Below are positions 26,327 through 35,979 of a stretch of DNA of 64,000 nt, in pieces; position 1 is the stretch's first letter; the number at the start of each line of letters is the position of its first letter. The translations under genes and the position numbers were made by a program. The notes under the pieces are model-generated. The model saw only the letters and a list, made by a program, of their open reading frames with translations. It had not been told where the DNA came from and ran no database searches. This stretch comes from Microbacterium pumilum (lineage in GTDB: Bacteria > Actinomycetota > Actinomycetes > Actinomycetales > Microbacteriaceae): assembly GCF_039530225.1 (NCBI RefSeq), contig NZ_BAAAOH010000001.1, positions 186,001 to 250,000 of the forward strand, in the 5' to 3' direction.

Positions 26327-27023
26327 GCTGACCGATGTCACGGCGTTCTACGGCCCGGTACAGGTGCTGGAGGGCATCTCACTGAGCGTCCCCGACGGCG
26401 GGGCGGTCGGCATCCTGGGCGCGAACGGGGCCGGCAAGACCACCACGCTCCGCGCGATCAGCGGCACGGTCCGCGCGGGCGGGTCGATCGTGTTCGACGG
26501 CAAGGATATCCGGGGCTCCCGCCCCGACCAGGCCGCAGCCCTGGGCATCGCTCACGTGCCCGAGGGACGCGGCACCCTGGGCGAGCTGACCGTGCGCGAG
26601 AACCTACGGGTCGGCGCCTATCTGCGCAAAGACCGCAAGGCAATCCAGACCGACATCGACTACTGCCTCGACCTGTTCCCGCAGCTGCAGGACCGCATCC
26701 GCTCGAACAGCTCGGCGCTCTCGGGCGGCGAGCAGCAGATGCTCGCGATCGCGCGCGCGTACATGGCGCGGCCGCGGCTGCTGCTGCTGGACGAGGCATC
26801 CCTCGGCCTCGCCCCGAGCACCGCGAAGGACGTGTATCAGGCGATCAAGCGGCTGCGCGTCGAATCGGGCATCGCCATGGTCGTCGTGGAGCAGAACGCG
26901 AACCTGGCGTTCACGCTCGTCGACTCCGCGACGGTGCTCGAGACCGGCCGCAACGTCATCACGGGCTCGTCGGCGGAGCTCAAGGGCATGGACGAGATCC
27001 GCCGCGCGTACCTGGGGGGCTGA
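26313..27023 (+). CDS. livF: Branched-chain-type ABC transporter ATPase (LivF-like)
   Basis: 236 residues. Walker A GANGAGKTT, LivF-type HVPEGRGTLGELTVRENL, signature LSGGEQQMLAIARAY and Walker B LLLLDEASLGLAP are all intact. Starts at ATG 26313, overlapping livG by 14 bases; a second ATG at 26304 has its ribosome site too close. It pairs with LivG as the ATPase heterodimer. Confidence 0.9.
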   Translation: MTLLELTDVTAFYGPVQVLEGISLSVPDGGAVGILGANGAGKTTTLRAISGTVRAGGSIVFDGKDIRGSRPDQAAALGIAHVPEGRGTLGELTVRENLRVGAYLRKDRKAIQTDIDYCLDLFPQLQDRIRSNSSALSGGEQQMLAIARAYMARPRLLLLDEASLGLAPSTAKDVYQAIKRLRVESGIAMVVVEQNANLAFTLVDSATVLETGRNVITGSSAELKGMDEIRRAYLGG

Positions 27024-27025
27024 GA

Positions 27026-27907
27026 ATGGGCACCTTCATCCAGCTCGTCATCGACGGCCTCTCGACCGGGTCGATCTACGCGGCGCTCGCTCTCGCCATC
27101 GTGCTGGTGAATCAGGCGACGGGCCTCATCAACTTCGCGCAGGGCGGGATGGCGGTGCTGTCCGCGTACATCGCCTGGCAGCTGACCCAGTTCGGCATCC
27201 CGGTGCTCCTCGCCATCATGCTGTCGATCGTCGTCTCGTTCGTGCTCGGCGCGATCGTCGAGCGATTCCTCATCCGCAAATTCGAGGGCGGCGACCCCGA
27301 CACCGCCGTCGTCGTGACGATCGGGCTGCTGACACTCATCACGGGGGTCTGCGCATGGATCTGGTCGTACAACAACAAGCTGTTCCCGTCGCTCTTCCCC
27401 CTCGAGACGGTCAACATCGCGGGAGCGGTCATCAGCGTCCGTTCCCTGGGCACGATCTTCGTGATCGTCGCGATCATGCTGCTGCTGCAGCTGCTCTTCG
27501 TGGGCACCAAGCTCGGCCTGGCGCTTCGGGCCGTCGCGATCAACCCGCAGTCCGCTGCATTCTCGGGCATGCCGGTGGGGCGCCTGCTCATGGTCGGGTG
27601 GGGACTCGCGGCGGGGCTCGGAGCGGTCGCCGGCGCCCTGGTCGCACCGCAGCTGACCCTCACGCCGGGAATGATGGACGCAGCCCTCGTGTACGCGCTC
27701 GCGGCGGTCATCATCGGCGGGCTCACGAGTCCCATCGGCGTCGTCGTCGCGGCGTGGATGATCGGCGTCCTCGAGAACCTCGCCGCCGTGTACGTGCCGT
27801 TCATCGGTCACGACCTCAAGATCGCCGTGCCGTTCATCATGATCTTCGTCGTGCTCATCGTGCGCCCGCAGGGCCTGTTCGGCCGCAAATCGGTGGTGAG
27901 GGTCTGA
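27026..27907 (+). CDS. livH: Branched-chain-type ABC transporter permease (LivH-like)
   Basis: 293 residues, about eight hydrophobic helices. GLSTGSIYAALALAIVL and TGLINFAQGGMAVLSAYIA are typical LivH N-terminal motifs, and NPQSAAFSGMPVGRLL is the cytoplasmic EAA-like loop. Two bases separate it from livF and its stop overlaps the livM start. Confidence 0.93.
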   Translation: MGTFIQLVIDGLSTGSIYAALALAIVLVNQATGLINFAQGGMAVLSAYIAWQLTQFGIPVLLAIMLSIVVSFVLGAIVERFLIRKFEGGDPDTAVVVTIGLLTLITGVCAWIWSYNNKLFPSLFPLETVNIAGAVISVRSLGTIFVIVAIMLLLQLLFVGTKLGLALRAVAINPQSAAFSGMPVGRLLMVGWGLAAGLGAVAGALVAPQLTLTPGMMDAALVYALAAVIIGGLTSPIGVVVAAWMIGVLENLAAVYVPFIGHDLKIAVPFIMIFVVLIVRPQGLFGRKSVVRV

Positions 27908-29043
27908 TGTCGACCACCACCGCCACCGTCCCCTTCATCCGCAGGCCCTGGGTCCGCTGGGTCGGGATCATCCTCATCGTCGCGCTCGCGATCGTGCTGC
28001 CCCTCATGCTTCCGGAGTTCGCCAACTCCACCCTCGCCCGCATCGGCGTCTTCGCCGTCGCCGTCCTGGGTCTGAACGTCGTCATGGGCTACACCGGGCA
28101 GGTGTCGCTCGGGCAGATCTTCTTCCTCGGTCTCGGCGCGTACGTCACCGCTTACGGCGTCGAACAGGACTGGAACATCGTCCTCGTCTTCGTGCTCGCG
28201 TGCCTCGTCCCGGCCGTCACCGGGCTGCTCATCGCACTCGCGGCGGCGCGGCTGGGCGGTCTGGCGATCGCCATGGTGACTATCGCGCTGCCGATCGTCG
28301 GCGTGCCGCTCGCCAAGCGCCTCTCGGAGTTCACCGGCGGATCGCAGGGCATGTCCGCGCGATTCTCGGATGCACCCGATTGGACCATGCTGTACGACGA
28401 TCAGTGGCAGCTGTACATCGTGCTGCTCATCGGCGGCATCTCGTTCCTGCTCACCCGCAACCTCGTCCGCGGCAAGTACGGCCGCGCCTTCGCGATCGTG
28501 AAGGGCAACGAGGCCGTCGCCTCGTCGATGGGGATCTCGCCCTACCGCTACAAGGTGCTCGCGTTCACCGTCGCCTCGCTCCTAGGGGGCGTCAGCGGTT
28601 TCCTCTACATGGTCGTCATCCAGTACACCTCACCCGAGACGCTGAACTTCGGCCACTCGATCACACTGCTGGCGTCGATGGTGATCGGCGGCGCCGGGAG
28701 CATCCTCGGCTCGCTGCTGGGCGGCGCGTACTACGTGCTCGTGCCGCAGCTCACGAACATCATCGACCCCGGGCTCACCGCCGTGTTGCAGGGCGCGATC
28801 CTCCTCATCGTGCTCTTCGTCCTCCCCGGCGGCCTGGTGTCGCTCCCGCGGCTGTGGCGCCGGCCCGGTCGCCGCCGCGGCGACGGCGGACCTCGAGCCA
28901 CCGCATCCGTGGGCGCGGCGCCATCCGTGGCAGCCGCGGCTGCCCCGTCGGGCGCGGCATCGGGTTCGGGCGCGCCACCCGCCCCTGCAGACTCATCCAG
29001 CCACCCACCCACAGAGTCACAAGAAGGAAGGCAAGACACATGA
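27907..29043 (+). CDS. livM: Branched-chain-type ABC transporter permease (LivM-like) with extended C-terminal tail
   Basis: 378 residues. LNVVMGYTGQVSLGQIFFLGLGAY and GRAFAIVKGNEAVASSMGISP identify LivM. After the last helix a ~65-residue tail rich in Ala, Ser, Pro and Gly (APSVAAAAAPSGAASGSG) extends the protein beyond the usual family length; it is probably cytoplasmic and disordered. Start and stop both overlap neighbours (TGATG with livH, ATGA with the binding protein). Confidence 0.9.
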   Translation: MSTTTATVPFIRRPWVRWVGIILIVALAIVLPLMLPEFANSTLARIGVFAVAVLGLNVVMGYTGQVSLGQIFFLGLGAYVTAYGVEQDWNIVLVFVLACLVPAVTGLLIALAAARLGGLAIAMVTIALPIVGVPLAKRLSEFTGGSQGMSARFSDAPDWTMLYDDQWQLYIVLLIGGISFLLTRNLVRGKYGRAFAIVKGNEAVASSMGISPYRYKVLAFTVASLLGGVSGFLYMVVIQYTSPETLNFGHSITLLASMVIGGAGSILGSLLGGAYYVLVPQLTNIIDPGLTAVLQGAILLIVLFVLPGGLVSLPRLWRRPGRRRGDGGPRATASVGAAPSVAAAAAPSGAASGSGAPPAPADSSSHPPTESQEGRQDT

Positions 29044-30302
29044 GCACACAGCGCACCAGGATGCGGGCCGTGTCGGTCGTCGCCGGCATCGGCATCGTCG
29101 CCCTGCTGGCGGCCGGCTGCGCCCGCGGTTCGGATGGCGGGGGCGGGGGCGATGAGACCTCGGCGCCGAGCCCGGGAATCACCGACGACTCGATCACGCT
29201 CGGGATCACGACCCCGCTGTCGGGTCCGACGGCGGGCCCGGGCACGTGCACCGTGGCGGGCATCACGGCGTACTTCGGCGCGAAGAACGCCGACGGCGGC
29301 GTGGAGTTCGGCGACGGCAAGACCCGCGAGGTGAAGATCGAGGCGCTCGACGACGCCTACGACCCGCAGAAGGCCGCCGCGAACTACGAGCAGCTCAAGG
29401 ACAGCGTCTTCGCGATGACCGCGGGTCTCGGCACGCCGACCAACCGCGCCTGGCGCGAGGCCGCGACCGCCGACGAGGTGCCGCAGGCGCTCATCGAGAC
29501 CGGGGACCCGATCTTCTCGGACGCGACCGAGAGTCCCTGGAGTCTCGGCTTCGTACCGATCTACCAGAACGAGGGCGCAGCCTTCGGCGAACTGCTCGCG
29601 TCATCGAGCGAGGAGCACAAGGTGGCCATCCTGTCGCAGAACGACGACTACGGCGCCGGCTATGTCGAGGGCTTCAAGAGTGCGATCGAGGGTGCCGACA
29701 ACATCGAGATCGTGAAGGAGCTCACCTACGAGGCGACCGACGCGTCCGTCGACGCGCAGCTCACCGAACTGGCCGCGACCGATGCCGACGTGTTCTTCAA
29801 CGCCATGTCGATCACACCGCTCGTGATCTCGTCGCTGCAGAAGACGCAGGAGCTCGGATGGCTGCCCAGCTGGTTCCTCCCGTCGAACACCTCGAGCCCC
29901 ACTGCGATCCTCGAGCCGGGCGGTGCCTCCGCGTTCCCGGGCGTCTACACCGTGTCGTTCGCCAAGGCCGCGGCGAGCCCGGCGTTCGCCGAGGACCCGG
30001 ATGTCGTCGACTTCCTCGCGAACCTCAACGAGTACGCCGACTACCCCGACACCCCGGCGTTCCCGCACTGCTCGTGGAGCTACATGATCGGCGCGACCCT
30101 CGAGCAGGTCTTCGCGAAGATGACCGAGCCGACGCGCGCCGACTTCATGGAGCAGCTGCGCACGATCTCGGACTTCGCCGCCCCCTTGATGCTCGAGGGC
30201 ACCGCCGTCGACACCACCCAGGACGGCCAGCCCGCCGTGTCGAGCGTCGTCGTGCAGAAGTACAACGGCAAGGGCTACGCGAACGCCGACACCTTCGGAT
30301 GA
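29040..30302 (+). CDS. livK: Branched-chain-type substrate-binding lipoprotein (LivK-like)
   Basis: 420 residues. Signal peptide and lipobox LAAGC put the lipid Cys at 27, followed by Gly/Ser-rich linker and a type-I periplasmic-binding fold (SITLGITTPLSGPTAGPGT, DDYGAGYVEGFKSAIEG). The family binds amino acids or aromatic acids; next to four O-demethylase genes, a methoxybenzoate is the likely ligand (inference). ATGA overlap with livM, ribosome site AAGGAAGG. Confidence 0.9.
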   Translation: MSTQRTRMRAVSVVAGIGIVALLAAGCARGSDGGGGGDETSAPSPGITDDSITLGITTPLSGPTAGPGTCTVAGITAYFGAKNADGGVEFGDGKTREVKIEALDDAYDPQKAAANYEQLKDSVFAMTAGLGTPTNRAWREAATADEVPQALIETGDPIFSDATESPWSLGFVPIYQNEGAAFGELLASSSEEHKVAILSQNDDYGAGYVEGFKSAIEGADNIEIVKELTYEATDASVDAQLTELAATDADVFFNAMSITPLVISSLQKTQELGWLPSWFLPSNTSSPTAILEPGGASAFPGVYTVSFAKAAASPAFAEDPDVVDFLANLNEYADYPDTPAFPHCSWSYMIGATLEQVFAKMTEPTRADFMEQLRTISDFAAPLMLEGTAVDTTQDGQPAVSSVVVQKYNGKGYANADTFG

Positions 30303-30347
30303 GGCTCAGTCCCGGCGGTAGCGGTCGCTGAGCCCGTCGAAGCGCCC

Positions 30348-30380
30348 GCGGCCCGGCCGGACTCGTTCCGGCCGGGCCGC
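30348..30380. terminator. Terminator hairpin after livK
   Basis: A perfect 14-bp stem, GCGGCCCGGCCGGA (30348-30361) with its complement at 30367-30380, surrounds a CTCGT loop 45 bases after the stop. Confidence 0.75.
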
Positions 30381-30475
30381 AGCGCGTTTCCGACGTGGCG
30401 CGCTGAGCCCCAAGCGGTCCCGAGCGGTCGCTGAGCCTGTCGAAGCGTCCGCGGTCATGCGCATCGGCCCTTCGA

Positions 30476-30595
30476 CAAGCTCAGGGACCGATCCGCAAGC
30501 TCAGGGACCGATGCGCAAGCTCAGGGACCGACGCGCAAGCTCAGGGACCGATCCGCAAGCTCAGAGACCGATGCGCAAGCTCAGGGACCGACGCG
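30476..30595. repeat. Tandem array, six 20-base units
   Basis: Units of the form AAGCTCAGGGACCGATSCGC repeat six times with variation at 1-3 positions, followed by two degenerate units beginning GGCTGAGG. The first unit continues from CCCTTCGAC, so the array appears to be an expansion of the tail of the CCCTTCGACAAGCTCAGGGAC palindromic element that also occurs nearby. Confidence 0.85.
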
Positions 30596-30638
30596 CGGCT
30601 GAGGAACCGGGGCGCGGCTGAGGGACCGGGGCGCGGCG

Positions 30639-31298
30639 TCAGTCGAGGCCGCGCAGCACTTCGACGATGCCCTCGAGGTGCATCCGGGTCGCGGCTTCGG
30701 CGGCATCCGGATCCCGCGCCAGCACCGCGTCGATGATGGCGATGTGCTCGGGGGCCGACTGGCTGGCCCGGCCGGGGTGGAAGGCGAGCCGGAACTGGTG
30801 GCGGGCGGACTGCGCGCGCAGCCGCTCCAGCAGCTGGGTCGCCGTGGTGTGGTGGCTGAGCACGCGGATGCGGCGGTCGAGGTCCTGGTTCAACCGCGCG
30901 TACTCCACGAGGTTGCCCGACGCCACGGCCGACTGGATCTCGGACCGCAGCCGCCGCAGCTGCTCGGCATCCGGCTCGGTCAGGTTCTCGGCCGCCTTGC
31001 GCGCGCACAGCGTCTCGAGCCCGATGCGCACCTCGACGATCTCGATGGCTTCATCCACGCTGATGGCCCGCACCCGCGCACCGCGGTTCGGCACGCGCTC
31101 GACGAGGCCTTCGCTCGTGAGGTTGAGCAGCGCCGTCCGCACCGATGCCCGCGACTCGTCGTACCGCTCGCTGAGGTCGGCTTCGATGAGACGCTGATGG
31201 GGAGCGAACTCGCCGTTGAGGATCGCTTCTCGCAACTGCTGGGTCAGGCCGATGCGGTCGGCGGCCTCATCGGCCTCGACGAAGGCGGTATCCGTCAT
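30639..31298 (-). CDS. GntR-family regulator, FadR/FCD subfamily
   Basis: 219 residues: winged HTH (about 18-75, LIEADLSERYDESRASVRTALLNLTSEGLV) and an FCD effector domain whose metal-site residues are visible in LNQDLDRRI, APEHIAIIDAV and RMHLEGI. Divergent from the aldehyde dehydrogenase gene; two AGATTGNNNACR sites lie between them. Probably a repressor relieved by an aromatic acid or intermediate. Confidence 0.9.
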   Translation of the reverse strand: MTDTAFVEADEAADRIGLTQQLREAILNGEFAPHQRLIEADLSERYDESRASVRTALLNLTSEGLVERVPNRGARVRAISVDEAIEIVEVRIGLETLCARKAAENLTEPDAEQLRRLRSEIQSAVASGNLVEYARLNQDLDRRIRVLSHHTTATQLLERLRAQSARHQFRLAFHPGRASQSAPEHIAIIDAVLARDPDAAEAATRMHLEGIVEVLRGLD

Positions 31299-31343
31299 TC
31301 GCCTGTCCTTCCCTGATGTGCCTCCAGACTAGCCGCCGGCCCG

Positions 31344-31384
31344 AGATTGCCTACGAGATTCGCGTGGATCTTGTCGGCAATCTT
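31344..31384. promoter_or_regulatory. Paired GntR/FCD operator candidates upstream of the aldehyde dehydrogenase
   Basis: AGATTGCCTACGAGATT on the plus strand (31344-31360) and AAGATTGCCGACAAGATCC on the minus strand (31366-31384) form facing copies, framed by AGATTGCC...GGCAATCT arms. A possible promoter lies just downstream: TTGCCT (31383-31388), 17 bases, CACGCT (31406-31411). Confidence 0.6.
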
Positions 31385-31484
31385 GCCTCGGGGCGTCGGG
31401 CGATGCACGCTTGAGGAAAGCGTCCCGACACCCGAAACGAGAGCGCTCGGCGCGCGCCGCACGACAGACAGAGAGGTGGTCGAG

Positions 31485-32981
31485 TTGTCGAACACAGTGA
31501 CGGATGCCCCGGTCAAGACGGGACTGTTCATCGGGGGTGAGGTGCGCGACACAGCCGAGTCTCTCGCGATCCCCGACCCCGCGAAGCCCGGCGTGATCGT
31601 CGGGCACGCCGCATCGGCGTCGAGGGAGGACGTCGCAGACGCCGTCGCTGCGGCGAAGGCCGCCTTCCCCGCCTGGTCGGCGCTCAGCCCGCAGGAACGG
31701 GCCGCCCAGATGGCCGAAGCGATCGCCGGGATCGCCGACGATCGTGACGAGGATGCCGCGATCCTCTCGCAGGAGAATGGCAAGGTGCGCATCGAGGGCT
31801 GGATCGACGCGCTCGTCTTCGAGATCCGGTGGAACCTCGCGCTGATGCTGGCCGACGAGGTCGACACCGGGCACACGCTCCCCGTGATCCCCGGCGCGAT
31901 CCCGGTCTCGACCGAGGTCACCTACCAGGCGCTCGGAGTCGTCACGGTGATCGTGCCGTTCAACTGGCCGATCGCGATCCTGGGGGCATCGCTGCCTCAC
32001 GCGCTCCTCGCAGGCAACACGGCGATCGTCAAGCCACCGCCATCCGCCCCTCTTGCGACCACGCGCGTCATTCAGCGGGTCGCTGAGAAGCTGCCGCCGG
32101 GTGTGCTCAACGTCATCACCGGCAAGGACGAGAACATGACGGGTCTCATCCAGAACACCGACATCGCCAAGGTCTGCTTCACGGGGTCGGTCAACGGCGG
32201 CAAGCGCATCATGGAGCTCGCCTCGAAGACGCTGACGCGCGTCACGCTCGAGCTGGGCGGCAATGACGCGGCAGTCTTCCTCGAGGACGCCATCCTGGAC
32301 GACACCCACCTCGACCGGCTGTACGCCGCCATCTACGACACGACCGGCCAGATCTGCATGAATGCCAAGCGCGTGTTCGTGCACCGTTCGCGGCTCGACG
32401 ACCTCCTCGCCGGCCTCACGGAACGGCTGGAGAAGGCCAAGCTCGGCTACGGGCTCGGTGAGGGCACGACCATGGGTCCACTGCACTCCCCCGCCCAGAA
32501 AGCGTTCGTCGACGAGATCATCCAAGAGGCGAAGGATGCCGGAGCCGACGTGCGCGAATTCGGCGAGCTCCCCGGCGGCGAGCTCGAAGGCGGCAACTTC
32601 GTCCGTCCGGCGATCGTCGTCGATCCCGACCCGGCGCTGCGCGTGGTGACGCAGGAGCAGTTCGGGCCCGTCATCCCCATCATCCCGTTCGACTCCGAGG
32701 ATGAGGCCGTGCGACTGGCGAACGACACGTGGGGCGGACTGTGCGGATCGGTGTGGACGGCCGACCCGGCCGCTGCCACACGCGTCGGATCGCAGCTCGT
32801 GTGCGGCTACGTCTGGGTCAACGACCACGGCGCGACCCGTCTCGACCTGCGCGCACCGTTCGGCGGCATGAAGCAGTCGGGCATCGGCCGCGAGCAGGGC
32901 ATCGAGGGTGTGCGAGCGTTCCAGGACACCCGCGCGATCGCCACGATCGACCCCGCCGCGCTGGCCGCGATGGCCCACTGA
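31485..32981 (+). CDS. Aldehyde dehydrogenase family protein (probable aromatic aldehyde dehydrogenase)
   Basis: 498 residues. Catalytic set: Asn160 (VPFNWP), Lys183 (IVKPPPSAP), Glu256 (LELGGN) and Cys291 (GQICMN), plus the cofactor loop FTGSVNGGK. A TTG start at 31485 is chosen: AGAGAGGTGG is correctly spaced, while the in-frame ATG at 31347 is within the operator region and before the likely transcription start. In this island it would oxidise vanillin- or syringaldehyde-like substrates to the acids used by the O-demethylases (inference). Confidence 0.85.
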   Translation: MSNTVTDAPVKTGLFIGGEVRDTAESLAIPDPAKPGVIVGHAASASREDVADAVAAAKAAFPAWSALSPQERAAQMAEAIAGIADDRDEDAAILSQENGKVRIEGWIDALVFEIRWNLALMLADEVDTGHTLPVIPGAIPVSTEVTYQALGVVTVIVPFNWPIAILGASLPHALLAGNTAIVKPPPSAPLATTRVIQRVAEKLPPGVLNVITGKDENMTGLIQNTDIAKVCFTGSVNGGKRIMELASKTLTRVTLELGGNDAAVFLEDAILDDTHLDRLYAAIYDTTGQICMNAKRVFVHRSRLDDLLAGLTERLEKAKLGYGLGEGTTMGPLHSPAQKAFVDEIIQEAKDAGADVREFGELPGGELEGGNFVRPAIVVDPDPALRVVTQEQFGPVIPIIPFDSEDEAVRLANDTWGGLCGSVWTADPAAATRVGSQLVCGYVWVNDHGATRLDLRAPFGGMKQSGIGREQGIEGVRAFQDTRAIATIDPAALAAMAH

Positions 32982-33019
32982 GTAGCGCGTCGCCGAACGA
33001 CAGGCTCGCCCGCTGAGGC

Positions 33020-33604
33020 TCAGCCGGCCTCGAGCTCGTCCACGAGCTCGAGGCCGCGGCGCGCCCAGGCGATCTCGCCCAGGGCGTGCTCCACGAGTCC
33101 CTCGTACGTGATGCGCTTGAAGGCGATGGTTCGCGGCTTGTCGACGTCGGCGGTCACAGCGAGCCGACGGACGAGCATGGGGTTGCTCAGGTTCTCGATG
33201 TGCACCAGCTCCCCCCGCCACTGCTCGAGCTCGCCCTCCCACTCGGCGATGTGTCCCCGGAAGAACTCCCGCGCCGCGTCGTACGACACCGACTCGAGGT
33301 ACGCCGCACGCAGGTGGGCGGGGTCCCGCACGCGTTGATACTCGAGGGGCGTCTGCATCCACTCGATGAAGGCACGGTCGCCCGCTTCGGTGACGTGGTA
33401 GACGCGGCGACGCGCGCGCTCGCCGCGCAGCTGGTCCTCGCCCTCGACGAGCCCGGCCTCCTCCATCTTGCGGAGCTCCGGGTAGATCTGCGAGTCGGGC
33501 GCATGCCACACATGCCCGACCGACTGCGAGAACTGCTTCTGCAGGTCGTAGCCCGACAGCGGGCCGACGCGGAGGATCGCCAGGAGCGCATAGCGCAGGC
33601 TCAT
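33020..33604 (-). CDS. PadR-family transcriptional regulator
   Basis: 194 residues: winged HTH (1-85; LLAILRVGPLSGYDLQKQF and YPELRKMEEAGLVEGE) followed by a C-terminal helical dimerisation region (Vir_act_alpha_C type). PadR proteins are repressors released by phenolic acids. It is the last gene of the metF-purU-ligM operon, 28 bases after ligM. The CCTATGGACATAGG palindrome in the operon promoter is the best candidate operator. Confidence 0.9.
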   Translation of the reverse strand: MSLRYALLAILRVGPLSGYDLQKQFSQSVGHVWHAPDSQIYPELRKMEEAGLVEGEDQLRGERARRRVYHVTEAGDRAFIEWMQTPLEYQRVRDPAHLRAAYLESVSYDAAREFFRGHIAEWEGELEQWRGELVHIENLSNPMLVRRLAVTADVDKPRTIAFKRITYEGLVEHALGEIAWARRGLELVDELEAG

Positions 33605-33632
33605 CGCATCCTCCTCTTCACCGGCGACACCG

Positions 33633-35090
<1,458 letters not shown>

Positions 35091-35098
35091 TCAGGTGG

Positions 35099-35971
35099 CT
35101 AAAAGACGATCGTGTGGTTTCCGTGACGGATGACGCGGTCCTGCGCGTGCCACTGCACGGCGCGTGAGAGCACGGCGCGCTCGACGTACGCGCCCCGCTC
35201 CTGCAGGTCGGCGGCGGAGTGTGAGTGGTCGACGCGGGCGGTGTCCTGCTCGATGATCGGTCCCTCGTCGAGGTCCTTCGTCACGTAGTGCGACGTGGCC
35301 CCGATGAGCTTCACGCCACGCTCCTTGGCCTTGCGGTACGGCGCTGCGCCGATGAACGCCGGCAGGAACGAGTGATGGATGTTGATCACCGGCACCCCGA
35401 TCTGCTCGAGGAACGAGTCGGACAGGATCTGCATGTAGCGCGCGAGCACCACGAAATCGACGTTGCCCTCGAGCAGCTTGACGATCTCGGCTTCTGCACC
35501 GGCCTTGTCGGGACCCTGCGAGGGCACGTGGAAGAACGGCACGCCGAACGAGCGCACATCCTCGGCGGTGTTCGTGTGGTTCGAGATCACCATCGGGATG
35601 GTGACCGGCAGCTCGCCTCGACGGTGGCGCCACAGCAGCTCGAGCAGGCAGTGGTCGGAGGTCGAGACCAGGATCGCCATCCGCTTCGGGATGGACTGGT
35701 CGGTGAGCCGCCACTCCAGCCCGAGCGGTGTGATGGTCTTCGCGAGGTCCGCCTCGATCTCGGGGATCGCCGCCTGCAGGTCGGGGCGGTGGAACACCAC
35801 CCGCTGGAAGAAGGCGCCGCCGATGGGGTCGTCGGAGTACTGGTCGAGCGCGAGGATGTTGCCGCCGTTGCGGGTGATCAGGGCGCTGACCGCCGCGACG
35901 ATGCCCGGCCGGTCCGGACCGTGGATGATCAGGCACGCGTGGTCGCGGAGGGCGTCGGTGTGGACGGTCAT
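35099..35971 (-). CDS. purU: Formyltetrahydrofolate deformylase
   Basis: 290 residues: ACT-like N-terminal domain (about 10-85, CLIIHGPDRPGIVAAVS) and a formyltransferase-type hydrolase domain with Asn197, His199 (VINIHHSFLPAF) and Asp235 (KDLDEGP). It releases formate and THF from 10-formyl-THF. In an O-demethylation operon this regenerates the methyl acceptor. Start at ATG 35971 with GAGG upstream; the earlier ATG 36013 lies inside metF. Eight bases separate it from metF. Confidence 0.93.
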   Translation of the reverse strand: MTVHTDALRDHACLIIHGPDRPGIVAAVSALITRNGGNILALDQYSDDPIGGAFFQRVVFHRPDLQAAIPEIEADLAKTITPLGLEWRLTDQSIPKRMAILVSTSDHCLLELLWRHRRGELPVTIPMVISNHTNTAEDVRSFGVPFFHVPSQGPDKAGAEAEIVKLLEGNVDFVVLARYMQILSDSFLEQIGVPVINIHHSFLPAFIGAAPYRKAKERGVKLIGATSHYVTKDLDEGPIIEQDTARVDHSHSAADLQERGAYVERAVLSRAVQWHAQDRVIRHGNHTIVF

Positions 35972-35979
35972 GATGGGCC

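Larger units (their letters stand above)
30303..30638. other. Gene-free convergent region with terminator and repeats
   Basis: 336 bases between the livK and gntR stops. It contains copies of the CTGAGCCTGTCGAAG-type palindromic element (30316-30342 and 30425-30447), a strong hairpin (30348-30380) and a tandem 20-base array (30476-30595). No protein-coding signal was seen. Confidence 0.75.

Noticed and set aside
30476..30595. CRISPR-like array
   Set aside because: The units are contiguous without spacers and no cas gene is nearby; it is a tandem minisatellite.
31329..33509. 726-codon minus-strand frame opposite the aldehyde dehydrogenase
   Set aside because: The ALDH catalytic residues are all in the plus frame; the long frame has no recognisable protein features.
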